From Pseudomonas sp. B28(2017) (lineage in GTDB: Bacteria; Pseudomonadota; Gammaproteobacteria; Pseudomonadales; Pseudomonadaceae), in the NCBI RefSeq assembly GCF_002113025.1, contig NZ_NEJH01000014.1, positions 1 to 64,000 of the forward strand: a stretch of 64,000 nt of DNA, given 5' to 3'. How positions within the stretch are numbered: the stretch's first letter is position 1; the number at the start of each line of letters is the position of its first letter. Under the pieces are notes generated by a model. The model made no database searches and was not told the DNA's origin. It was given only the letters and a program-made list of their open reading frames with translations. Below are positions 23,238 through 34,865 of the stretch, piece after piece. The position numbers and the translations under genes were made by a program.

Positions 23238-24362
23238 ATGGCAAAGCGTGACTATTACGAAGTGTTGGGTGTTGAGCGTGGCTCAAGCGAAGCAGACCTG
23301 AAAAAGGCCTACCGTCGCCTGGCGATGAAGCACCACCCGGACCGTAATCCCGATGACAAGGCGTCGGAAGAGAAATTCAAGGAGGCCAACGAGGCCTACG
23401 AAGTGCTGTCGGACTCCAGCAAGCGCGCGGCATACGACCAGTACGGTCATGCCGGTGTCGACCCGAGCATGGGTGGCGGCGGTGCCGGGTTCGGTGGTCA
23501 GAACTTCTCCGACATCTTTGGCGATGTCTTCAGTGATTTCTTCGGTGGTGGTCGCGGCGGTTCCCGTGGTGGCGCTCAGCGCGGCAGTGACTTGCGCTAT
23601 ACCCTGGAGCTTGACCTTGAGGAAGCGGTGCGCGGTACGACCGTGAACATCCGCGTTCCGACGCTGGTCAACTGCAAGCCTTGCGACGGCTCCGGTGCCA
23701 AGAGAGGCTCTGCACCGGTAACTTGCCCGACTTGCGGCGGTATCGGCCAGGTGCGCATGCAGCAAGGCTTCTTCTCGGTGCAGCAGACCTGCCCGCGCTG
23801 CCATGGCCAGGGCAAGATCATTTCCGATCCATGCGATTCCTGCCATGGCGAAGGTCGTGTCGAAGAGTACAAGACCCTGTCGGTGAAAGTGCCGGCCGGT
23901 GTCGATACCGGTGACCGCATCCGTCTGTCCGGTGAAGGCGAGGCGGGTGCTCAGGGTGGTCCGACTGGTGACCTGTACGTGGTGATCAATGTGCGTGAGC
24001 ACGCGATCTTCCAGCGTGACGGCAAGCATCTGTTCTGCGAAGTGCCGATCAGTTTCGTCGATGCTGCGCTGGGTGGCGAGCTGGAGATTCCGACCCTCGA
24101 TGGTCGCGTCAAGCTGAAGATCCCTGAAGGCACTCAGACCGGCAAGCAGTTCCGTGTTCGTGGCAAGGGTGTTGCACCTGTGCGCGGTGGCGGTGCCGGT
24201 GACCTGATGTGCCGTGTGGCGGTCGAGACTCCAGTCAACCTGAGCCGTCGCCAGCGCGAAATGCTCGAGGAGTTCCGTAGCTCCCTGGCGGACGACAACA
24301 GTCATTCGCCGAAAACCACTGGCTGGTTCGAAGGCGTCAAGCGCTTCTTCGGCGATTTGTAA
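23238..24362 (+). CDS. dnaJ: Hsp40 co-chaperone DnaJ
   Basis: A 374-residue protein with J domain (1-70, HPD in KHHPDRNP), a glycine/phenylalanine-rich linker (about 75-120), four CxxCxGxG zinc repeats (CKPCDGSG, CPTCGGIG, CPRCHGQG, CDSCHGEG) and two C-terminal substrate domains. It delivers substrates to DnaK and stimulates its ATPase. The start at 23238 gives the standard MAKRDYYEVLG; an in-frame upstream extension is not supported. Confidence 0.97.
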   Translation: MAKRDYYEVLGVERGSSEADLKKAYRRLAMKHHPDRNPDDKASEEKFKEANEAYEVLSDSSKRAAYDQYGHAGVDPSMGGGGAGFGGQNFSDIFGDVFSDFFGGGRGGSRGGAQRGSDLRYTLELDLEEAVRGTTVNIRVPTLVNCKPCDGSGAKRGSAPVTCPTCGGIGQVRMQQGFFSVQQTCPRCHGQGKIISDPCDSCHGEGRVEEYKTLSVKVPAGVDTGDRIRLSGEGEAGAQGGPTGDLYVVINVREHAIFQRDGKHLFCEVPISFVDAALGGELEIPTLDGRVKLKIPEGTQTGKQFRVRGKGVAPVRGGGAGDLMCRVAVETPVNLSRRQREMLEEFRSSLADDNSHSPKTTGWFEGVKRFFGDL

Positions 24363-24371
24363 GGAGTCGGC

Positions 24372-25178
24372 ATGCGACGTATAGCTGTGATGGGCGCTGC
24401 CGGGCGCATGGGTAAAATCCTGGTCGAGGCCGTGCAGCAGCGCGCGCCTCTAACCGGTCTGACGGCGGCCGTTGTGCGCCCTGGCAGCACGCTGATTGGC
24501 GTGGATGCGGGTGAGCTGGCTTCGCTGGGGCGCATTGGTGTGCCGCTGGCCGGAAGCCTGGAGTCCGTGGCGGAAGAGTTCGACGTGTTGATCGACTTTA
24601 CGCTGCCGGAAGTCATGCTGAAAAACCTGGCCTTCTGCCGCAAGGCAGGCAAGGCCATGGTGATCGGCACCACCGGGCTGGACGCTGCGCAGAAGCAGTT
24701 GCTGGCTGAGGCGGGCAAGGATATTCCCATCGTGTTCGCTGCCAACTTCAGTGTTGGTGTGAACCTGTCGCTGAAGCTTCTCGATATGGCTGCACGCGTG
24801 CTGGGTGATGAGGCGGATATCGAAATCATCGAAGCGCATCACCGTCACAAGATCGATGCGCCGTCAGGTACGGCCCTGCGCATGGGTGAGGTGATCGCTG
24901 GCGCGCTGGACCGTGATCTGCAGAAGGTCGCGGTTTATGGTCGCGAAGGCCATACCGGTGTGCGTGAGCGTGAAACCATCGGCTTTGCCACCGTGCGCGG
25001 TGGTGATGTGGTTGGCGATCACACGGTGCTGTTTGCCTGCGAAGGCGAGCGTCTGGAGATCACCCATAAGGCCTCCAGCCGCATGACTTTTGCCAAGGGT
25101 GCGGTACGTGCTGCGTTGTGGCTGGACGGGCGCGAGCCTGGCCTTTATGACATGCAAGACGTGCTCGACCTGCGTTAA
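24372..25178 (+). CDS. dapB: 4-hydroxy-tetrahydrodipicolinate reductase
   Basis: A 268-residue enzyme of lysine and diaminopimelate synthesis using NAD(P)H. Visible are the nucleotide motif GAAGRMGK (8-15), the DFTLPEV stretch, TTGLD, and the catalytic and substrate motif EAHHRHKIDAPSGTA. It begins nine bases after the dnaJ stop, with AAGGAG upstream, so part of its expression may come from the chaperone transcript. Confidence 0.97.
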   Translation: MRRIAVMGAAGRMGKILVEAVQQRAPLTGLTAAVVRPGSTLIGVDAGELASLGRIGVPLAGSLESVAEEFDVLIDFTLPEVMLKNLAFCRKAGKAMVIGTTGLDAAQKQLLAEAGKDIPIVFAANFSVGVNLSLKLLDMAARVLGDEADIEIIEAHHRHKIDAPSGTALRMGEVIAGALDRDLQKVAVYGREGHTGVRERETIGFATVRGGDVVGDHTVLFACEGERLEITHKASSRMTFAKGAVRAALWLDGREPGLYDMQDVLDLR

Positions 25179-25288
25179 GATGCACCCGAAATCGGGCTCG
25201 CGCACAGCGTTTGAGCCCGGTTTTATTCCGCCAAGCGACGTCCTGTCGCATTCTCCAGCCTTTAAGGCTCATTGGCGGTAGACCAAAA

Positions 25289-25441
25289 ATGCCTTTTTCT
25301 GTAAGCTACAGCTTTAGTGTGTCCACTAAAAGCGCGCAGAATAATTCAGTGAAGAAGCGGGGTGACGTGTCCATACGTCACTCCGCTTTTTTACAACCTG
25401 CGATCGCCCTTTCAGGCTTTATTTACGGGAGGTCTTCTTGA
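25289..25441 (+). promoter_or_regulatory. carA leader: short ORF, anti-terminator-like hairpin and terminator
   Basis: A 50-codon frame starting at ATG 25289 (MPFSVSYSFSVSTK...) ends at TGA 25439-25441, overlapping the carA TTG start. Within it are a hairpin CTTTAGTG/CACTAAAAG (25312-25332) and a strong terminator-like stem AGCGGGGTGACGT/ACGTCACTCCGCT followed by six T (25356-25392). The terminator may simply end dapB transcription, but its place inside the leader, together with the coupled short ORF, fits attenuation of carAB. I recall reports of pyrimidine attenuation of carAB in pseudomonads; that link is from memory. Confidence 0.55.
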
Positions 25442-26574
25442 CTAAGCCAGCCATACTCGCCCTTGCTGATGGCAGCATTTTTCGCGGCGAAGCCATTGGA
25501 GCCGACGGTCAAACCGTTGGTGAGGTGGTGTTCAACACCGCAATGACCGGCTATCAGGAAATCCTTACCGATCCTTCCTACGCCCAACAAATCGTTACCC
25601 TGACTTATCCGCACATCGGCAATACCGGCACCACGCCGGAAGACGCCGAGTCCAACCGCGTCTGGTCCGCCGGCCTGGTCATCCGTGACCTGCCACTGGT
25701 GGCGAGCAACTGGCGCAACACGATGTCCCTGTCCGACTACCTGAAAGCCAACAATGTTGTGGCCATCGCCGGTATCGACACCCGCCGCCTGACGCGCATC
25801 CTGCGTGAAAAAGGCGCGCAGAACGGCTGCATCATGGCCGGTGACAACATCTCCGAAGAAGCCGCCATCGCCGCCGCCCAGGGCTTCCCTGGCCTCAAGG
25901 GCATGGACCTGGCGAAAGTCGTCAGCACCAAGGAAAGCTACGAGTGGCGCTCGACTGTCTGGGATCTGAAAACCGACAGCCACGCGACCCTCGAAGCCTC
26001 CGAGCTGCCATACCACGTCGTGGCCTACGACTACGGCGTCAAGGTGAACATCCTGCGTATGCTGGTCGAGCGCGGTTGCCGCGTGACCGTCGTGCCTGCG
26101 CAAACGCCTGCTGCCGATGCACTGGCGCTGAAGCCGGACGGCGTGTTCCTGTCCAACGGCCCTGGTGATCCGGAGCCTTGCGACTACGCGATCCAGGCGA
26201 TCAAGGACGTGCTGGAGACCGAAATTCCGGTCTTCGGTATCTGCCTCGGTCACCAACTGCTGGCCCTGGCCTCCGGCGCCAAGACCCTGAAAATGGGTCA
26301 CGGCCACCACGGTGCCAACCACCCCGTCCAGGATCTGGACAGCGGCGTGGTGATGATCACCAGCCAGAACCACGGTTTTGCCGTAGACGAAGCGACCCTG
26401 CCAGCCAACGTTCGCGCGATCCATAAATCGCTGTTCGACGGCACCCTGCAAGGTATCGAGCGTACCGACAAGAGCGCCTTCAGCTTCCAGGGTCACCCTG
26501 AAGCCAGCCCTGGCCCGAACGACGTAGCGCCATTGTTCGATCGCTTCATCAATGAGATGGCCAAGCGACGCTGA
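25438..26574 (+). CDS. carA: Carbamoyl-phosphate synthase small subunit
   Basis: A 378-residue glutamine amidotransferase subunit that feeds ammonia to CarB for carbamoyl phosphate, shared by arginine and pyrimidine synthesis. The class-I amidotransferase triad is visible: Cys269 in FGICLGHQ, His353 and Glu355 in QGHPEASPGP. It starts at TTG with GGGAGGT upstream; a TTG start is, as I recall, also known for carA of P. aeruginosa. The start overlaps the stop of a leader ORF. Confidence 0.97.
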   Translation: MTKPAILALADGSIFRGEAIGADGQTVGEVVFNTAMTGYQEILTDPSYAQQIVTLTYPHIGNTGTTPEDAESNRVWSAGLVIRDLPLVASNWRNTMSLSDYLKANNVVAIAGIDTRRLTRILREKGAQNGCIMAGDNISEEAAIAAAQGFPGLKGMDLAKVVSTKESYEWRSTVWDLKTDSHATLEASELPYHVVAYDYGVKVNILRMLVERGCRVTVVPAQTPAADALALKPDGVFLSNGPGDPEPCDYAIQAIKDVLETEIPVFGICLGHQLLALASGAKTLKMGHGHHGANHPVQDLDSGVVMITSQNHGFAVDEATLPANVRAIHKSLFDGTLQGIERTDKSAFSFQGHPEASPGPNDVAPLFDRFINEMAKRR

Positions 26575-26689
26575 TCGCTCGCCCTGATGTAGCACAGCTT
26601 GAGGGCGGCCCCGATACCGGTGGCCCCCTCAAGTCAGAGATTGAACAAGACGGCTTGCCGACTGACCTGCGGATTTGAGTGACAAACCC

Positions 26690-29907
<3,218 letters not shown>

Positions 29908-29911
<4 letters not shown>

Positions 29912-30390
29912 GCATAACGAAGTACCCAATGACTGTTCAGGGCGCTCGCGCCCTGGAAGAAGAACACATTCACCTGACCAAGGTCGTTCGTCCGAAGCTC
30001 AGCCAGGACATCGGTACGGCCCGCGAGTTGGGTGACTTGAAGGAAAACGCCGAATACCACGCTGCCCGTGAGCAGCAGGGTATGGTCGAGGCGCGGATCC
30101 GTGATATCGAAGGCCGCATGCAGAATGCGGTGGTCATCGATGTGACGACCATTCCTCACACCGGCAAGGTGATTTTCGGCACGACCGTCGAAATCGCCAA
30201 CGTCGAAACTGATGAAAGCGTGACTTACCAGATCGTTGGTGAGGACGAGGCTGACATCAAGCTCGGCAAGATCTCTGTCGGCTCGCCGATTGCCCGCGCC
30301 TTGATTGCCAAGGAAGAGGGTGATGTGGTTGCAGTCAAGACGCCTGGTGGCGTTATCGAGTACGAGATTGTCGAAGTTCGCCACATCTGA
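29908..30390 (+). CDS. greA: Transcript cleavage factor GreA
   Basis: A 160-residue protein: an N-terminal coiled coil with the acidic tip (GTARELGDLKENAEYHAAREQQ) that reaches the RNA polymerase active site and rescues backtracked complexes, and a C-terminal FKBP-like domain (GKISVGSPIARALIAKEEGD, PGGVIEYEIVEV). It overlaps carB by four bases, so it is coupled to it. Confidence 0.97.
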
Positions 30391-30418
30391 AGGCCGGCGC
30401 CCGCTCCGTGCGGGCGCC

Positions 30419-30823
30419 ATGCTTTGGCAGCTGACCCAGATGCTGTGGGTCGGCGGCCTGTGGTTGTTGCAAATCGGTCTGTTGCCGGTGCTGGGGCGAA
30501 TTGGCCTGGCGCCGCTACTGATCGATGAAATCGCCGGCACGCTCAATGCGTTGATAGTGGGTTTCGCCACGGCGTGTTTGATTTTTCAGGCTTTGGTGCT
30601 GATTAAGGCCGAGGGCCTTGTCAGTCTATGGCGGGATATTCGCGGGCAGCTGCTGTTGATGGCGCTGTGCGCGTGCGCGATGTACTTCGCGGTGCGTTTC
30701 GGTTGGCCGGATGCCGTGCGTTGGCAGGCGTTCAGCTATCTTGTTCTGGGCTTTTGCGGAGTGGTGCTGGTGTTGCAGCCGGTGCCGGGATGGAGTGGCA
30801 GGGTGCGCGAAGCACACCCTTGA
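30419..30823 (+). CDS. Small inner-membrane protein (DUF4149-like)
   Basis: A 134-residue hydrophobic protein with about four membrane segments (residues 5-25, 35-60, 75-95, 105-125) and short charged loops. The position between greA and yhbY is conserved, as I recall, in pseudomonads; the DUF4149 label is tentative. No ribosome site is visible: the ATG directly abuts a perfect 8-bp hairpin (GGCGCCCG 30396-30403 with CGGGCGCC 30411-30418), so initiation probably depends on coupling to greA. Confidence 0.7.
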   Translation: MLWQLTQMLWVGGLWLLQIGLLPVLGRIGLAPLLIDEIAGTLNALIVGFATACLIFQALVLIKAEGLVSLWRDIRGQLLLMALCACAMYFAVRFGWPDAVRWQAFSYLVLGFCGVVLVLQPVPGWSGRVREAHP

Positions 30824-30832
30824 CCCTTGCCA

Positions 30833-31141
30833 TCACTTGAAGCGATGGACGTTCGACAGCTGCTTGTTGACGCTGAAGTTCTTGCGGTAGATCAGTGCCA
30901 TCTTGCCGATGACCTGAACCAGATCCGCTTTGCCGACCTTGCAGAGCTCTGCAATGGACGCCAGGCGCGATTCGCGATCGAGGATGTTGAGCTTGATCTT
31001 GATCAGCTCGTGATCCGCCAAAGCGCGCTCGAGTTCGGCTAACACACCTTCAGTCAAACCATTGTCTGCCACAATCAAAACTGGTTTCAGATGGTGGCCA
31101 ATGGATTTGTACTGTTTCTTCTGCTCTTGAGTGAGCGGCAT
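30833..31141 (-). CDS. yhbY: CRM-domain RNA-binding protein YhbY
   Basis: A 102-residue single CRM-domain protein that binds pre-50S ribosomal particles in E. coli. Conserved features are LTQEQKKQYKSIGHHLKPVLIV at the start and the GLTEGVLAELERALADHELIKIKL core. It is divergent from rlmE, another large-subunit biogenesis factor, and convergent with the membrane-protein gene at its 3' end. Confidence 0.92.
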   Translation of the reverse strand: MPLTQEQKKQYKSIGHHLKPVLIVADNGLTEGVLAELERALADHELIKIKLNILDRESRLASIAELCKVGKADLVQVIGKMALIYRKNFSVNKQLSNVHRFK

Positions 31142-31246
31142 AATCTGACCCCTGCGTCTGATCTTGTAAAAAGCGGCGGCCAGTTTACCCGAGCGAGTCC
31201 GGGACCGCCCAGTTAATCACGACCCGTTTTATTTCCGAGGTATCCC

Positions 31247-31879
31247 GTGGCCCGTTCCAAGACAAGCCTTAACTGGCTGAAAGAACATTTCAACGACCCA
31301 TTCGTCAAAATGGCACAAAAAGACGGGTACCGTTCCCGCGCCAGCTACAAACTGCTGGAGATCCAGGAAAAGGACCGTCTGATCCGTCCAGGCATGAGCG
31401 TAATCGACCTGGGTGCGGCCCCCGGTGGGTGGTCCCAGGTGACCAGTCGTCTGATTGGCGGGCAGGGGACACTGATCGCTTCTGACATTCTGGAAATGGA
31501 CAGCATCCCGGACGTGACCTTCATTCAGGGCGACTTTACCGAGGATGCCGTGCTGGCCCGGATCCTCGAGGCCGTCGGAAATAAAGAAGTAGACCTTGTG
31601 ATTTCCGACATGGCCCCCAATATGAGTGGATTACCGGCCGTAGACATGCCGCGAGCGATGTTCCTGTGCGAGTTGGCACTGGATCTTTCGACCCGGGTGC
31701 TCAAGCCCGGTGGTGATTTTTTGATCAAGATCTTCCAGGGCGAAGGCTTCGACGAGTTCCACAAGAGCGTTCGTCAGCAGTTCGAGAAGGTGCAGATGCG
31801 CAAGCCGACCTCGTCGCGCGACCGTTCTCGCGAGCAGTACCTGCTGGGCCGTGGTTTCCGCGGACGCAGTGAAGGTTGA
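31247..31879 (+). CDS. rlmE: 23S rRNA 2'-O-methyltransferase RlmE (FtsJ)
   Basis: A 210-residue SAM-dependent methyltransferase acting on a uridine of the 23S rRNA A loop. The SAM motif VIDLGAAPGGWSQV is at about 47-60, DMAPNMSG marks the catalytic Asp, and KIFQGEGFDE carries the catalytic Lys. It starts at GTG behind CGAGG. The 190 bases after it, before ftsH, contain no gene. Confidence 0.96.
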   Translation: MARSKTSLNWLKEHFNDPFVKMAQKDGYRSRASYKLLEIQEKDRLIRPGMSVIDLGAAPGGWSQVTSRLIGGQGTLIASDILEMDSIPDVTFIQGDFTEDAVLARILEAVGNKEVDLVISDMAPNMSGLPAVDMPRAMFLCELALDLSTRVLKPGGDFLIKIFQGEGFDEFHKSVRQQFEKVQMRKPTSSRDRSREQYLLGRGFRGRSEG

Positions 31880-32069
31880 GTGAATTTTCGATCGAGGTGA
31901 TAGGATTTTTGTATTACGCCTTGTCAGAATTAGCGAATATTGTGTAGGAAGTGTTTCACAAAGGGTTACAGACGGCGCCTGCCAAGTTGTAGGTAATGTA
32001 GTAAGTTAGGCCGGTGAATATCATGCGAAGCGCGCGCCAGTAGCGGAGCTTGCTTCAGAGGGTAGTTAA

Positions 32070-33989
32070 TTGAACGATATGGCAAAGAATCTGATCCTGT
32101 GGTTGATCATCGCGGCTGTCCTGGTGACGGTGATGAACAACTTCTCCAGCCCTAACGAGCCGCAGACCCTCAACTATTCCGACTTCATCCAGCAGGTCAA
32201 GGATGGCAAGGTCGAGCGCGTGGCGGTTGATGGCTACGTGATTACCGGCAAACGCAACGATGGCGACAGCTTCAAGACCATCCGTCCGGCGATCCAGGAC
32301 AACGGCCTGATCGGTGATCTGGTGGATAACCACGTCGTGGTCGAAGGCAAGCAGCCTGAACAGCAAAGCATCTGGACCCAGCTTCTGGTCGCCAGCTTCC
32401 CGATCCTCGTGATCATCGCCGTGTTCATGTTCTTCATGCGGCAGATGCAGGGCGGTGCGGGTGGCAAGGGCGGGCCGATGAGCTTCGGTAAAAGCAAGGC
32501 ACGCCTGCTCTCCGAAGATCAGGTGAAAACTACCCTGGCTGACGTTGCCGGTTGCGACGAAGCCAAGGAAGAAGTTGGTGAGTTGGTCGAGTTCCTGCGC
32601 GATCCAGGCAAATTCCAGCGCCTGGGTGGCCGCATTCCTCGCGGCGTGCTGATGGTCGGTCCTCCGGGTACCGGTAAAACCTTGCTGGCCAAGGCCATCG
32701 CCGGCGAAGCCAAAGTACCGTTCTTCACCATTTCCGGTTCCGACTTCGTTGAAATGTTCGTCGGCGTGGGTGCCAGTCGTGTTCGCGACATGTTCGAGCA
32801 GGCCAAGAAACACGCTCCATGCATCATCTTCATCGATGAAATCGATGCGGTCGGTCGCCATCGTGGTGCCGGCATGGGTGGTGGTCACGACGAGCGCGAA
32901 CAGACTCTCAACCAATTGCTGGTCGAGATGGACGGCTTCGAAATGAATGACGGCATCATCGTGATTGCTGCGACCAACCGTCCCGATGTTCTGGACCCGG
33001 CGTTGCTGCGTCCAGGCCGTTTCGACCGTCAGGTTGTGGTAGGTCTGCCGGACATCCGTGGTCGCGAACAGATTCTCAAGGTTCACATGCGCAAAGTGCC
33101 TATGGGCGACGACGTTGCTCCGGCCGTGATCGCTCGTGGTACTCCAGGCTTTTCCGGTGCTGACCTGGCCAACCTGGTCAACGAGGCATCGTTGTTCGCT
33201 GCCCGTGCCGGCAAGCGCATCGTCGAGATGAAGGAATTCGAGCTGGCGAAAGACAAGATCATGATGGGCGCCGAGCGCAAAACCATGGTCATGTCCGAGA
33301 AGGAAAAACAGAACACGGCTTATCACGAAGCGGGCCACGCCATTGTGGGGCGTGTCGTGCCTGAGCATGATCCGGTGTACAAGGTGTCGATCATCCCGCG
33401 CGGTCGTGCGCTGGGTGTAACCATGTTCCTCCCGGAAGAGGATCGTTACAGCCTGTCCAAGCGCGCATTGATCAGCCAGATCTGCTCGCTGTACGGCGGT
33501 CGTATCGCTGAAGAAATGACCCTGGGCTTCGATGGCGTGACCACCGGTGCTTCCAACGACATCATGCGTGCCAGTCAGATTGCGCGGAACATGGTGACCA
33601 AGTGGGGTCTTTCGGAAAAACTCGGCCCGCTGATGTACGCCGAAGAAGAGGGTGAAGTGTTCCTCGGTCGCGGCGGTGGCGGTCAGAATGCAAGCTTCTC
33701 TGGTGAGACAGCCAAGCTGATCGACTCCGAAGTGCGCAGCATCATCGATCAGTGCTATGGCACGGCGAAGCAGATTCTCACGGACAACCGTGACAAGCTC
33801 GATGCGATGGCCGATGCCTTGATGAAGTACGAAACGATCGATGCCGAGCAGATCGACGACATCATGGCGGGTCGTACACCTCGCGAGCCACGCGACTGGT
33901 CGGGTGGCACAGGTACTTCCGGCACCCCTCCGGTGGTGCAGGATGAGCGTCCGGAAACACCGATCGGCGGTCCTGCTGCTGACGTATAA
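32070..33989 (+). CDS. ftsH: ATP-dependent membrane zinc metalloprotease FtsH
   Basis: A 639-residue protease anchored by two N-terminal membrane segments (about 8-25 and 108-128). The AAA domain has Walker A GPPGTGKT (197-204) and Walker B CIIFIDEIDAVG; the zinc site is HEAGH (419-423). It degrades misfolded membrane proteins and unstable regulators such as sigma-32 and LpxC. I prefer the TTG at 32070, because GAGGG lies seven bases upstream; the ATG nine bases later gives the E. coli-like MAKNLILWL but is 16 bases from that site. Confidence 0.96.
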   Translation: MNDMAKNLILWLIIAAVLVTVMNNFSSPNEPQTLNYSDFIQQVKDGKVERVAVDGYVITGKRNDGDSFKTIRPAIQDNGLIGDLVDNHVVVEGKQPEQQSIWTQLLVASFPILVIIAVFMFFMRQMQGGAGGKGGPMSFGKSKARLLSEDQVKTTLADVAGCDEAKEEVGELVEFLRDPGKFQRLGGRIPRGVLMVGPPGTGKTLLAKAIAGEAKVPFFTISGSDFVEMFVGVGASRVRDMFEQAKKHAPCIIFIDEIDAVGRHRGAGMGGGHDEREQTLNQLLVEMDGFEMNDGIIVIAATNRPDVLDPALLRPGRFDRQVVVGLPDIRGREQILKVHMRKVPMGDDVAPAVIARGTPGFSGADLANLVNEASLFAARAGKRIVEMKEFELAKDKIMMGAERKTMVMSEKEKQNTAYHEAGHAIVGRVVPEHDPVYKVSIIPRGRALGVTMFLPEEDRYSLSKRALISQICSLYGGRIAEEMTLGFDGVTTGASNDIMRASQIARNMVTKWGLSEKLGPLMYAEEEGEVFLGRGGGGQNASFSGETAKLIDSEVRSIIDQCYGTAKQILTDNRDKLDAMADALMKYETIDAEQIDDIMAGRTPREPRDWSGGTGTSGTPPVVQDERPETPIGGPAADV

Positions 33990-33997
33990 GGTTTGAA

Positions 33998-34849
33998 ATG
34001 ACTTCTGTTCAGTCCTCGACCCGGTTGCCTTGCGGCAACCGGGTTCTTGATTTGGCCCAGACGCATGTCATGGGTATTCTCAATGTCACTCCTGATTCCT
34101 TCTCCGATGGTGGCCAGTACAGCCAGCTCGACGTGGCCATGCGCCATGCCGAAGCCATGGTGGCGGCCGGCGCGACGCTGATCGATGTTGGCGGCGAGTC
34201 CACCCGCCCAGGTGCCAGGGCGGTATCGCCGCTGGAGGAGCTGGAGCGCGTAGCGCCCATTGTCGAGCGCATCAGTCGCGAGCTTGACGTCATCATCTCG
34301 GTCGACACCTCCACGCCAGCCGTCATGCGTGAAACTGCGCGCCTGGGTGCCGGGTTGATCAATGACGTGCGTTCGTTGCGTCGTGATGGTGCGCTGGATG
34401 CTGCGGCGGCCACCGGGCTACCGGTTTGCCTGATGCATATGCTGGGAGAGCCGGGCGATATGCAGGACAATCCACAGTACCAGGACGTTACAAGGGAAGT
34501 CGGTGAGTTTCTCGCCGAGCGCATGGTTCAGTGTTCATTGGCGGGTATTGCAGCCGAGCGGATCATTCTTGATCCCGGCTTTGGCTTCGCGAAAACCTTG
34601 CAGCACAATCTGAGTTTGTTCAAGCATATGGAAGCCCTGTATGCCTTGGGGCGACCCCTGTTGGTCGGGGTTTCGCGAAAGAGCATGATTGGTCAGGCGT
34701 TGAATCGCCAGGTGGGAGACCGGCTGTATGGTGGTTTGGCGCTCGCGGCGCTGGCTACGGCGAAAGGTGCGCGTATATTGCGCGTCCATGATGTAGCCGA
34801 AACAATGGATGTGGTGCGGATGATTGCCGCAGTGGAATCAGCCGAATAA
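33998..34849 (+). CDS. folP: Dihydropteroate synthase
   Basis: A 283-residue TIM-barrel enzyme of folate synthesis and the target of sulfonamides. The family signatures are MGILNVTPDSFSDGG (pterin and diphosphate site) and GGESTRPGA near residues 65-73, plus DPGFGFAK and GVSRKSMIG. It follows ftsH after eight bases and is followed by glmM, the usual gamma-proteobacterial order. Confidence 0.97.
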   Translation: MTSVQSSTRLPCGNRVLDLAQTHVMGILNVTPDSFSDGGQYSQLDVAMRHAEAMVAAGATLIDVGGESTRPGARAVSPLEELERVAPIVERISRELDVIISVDTSTPAVMRETARLGAGLINDVRSLRRDGALDAAAATGLPVCLMHMLGEPGDMQDNPQYQDVTREVGEFLAERMVQCSLAGIAAERIILDPGFGFAKTLQHNLSLFKHMEALYALGRPLLVGVSRKSMIGQALNRQVGDRLYGGLALAALATAKGARILRVHDVAETMDVVRMIAAVESAE

Positions 34850-34865
34850 GAATGATGGAGCACTT

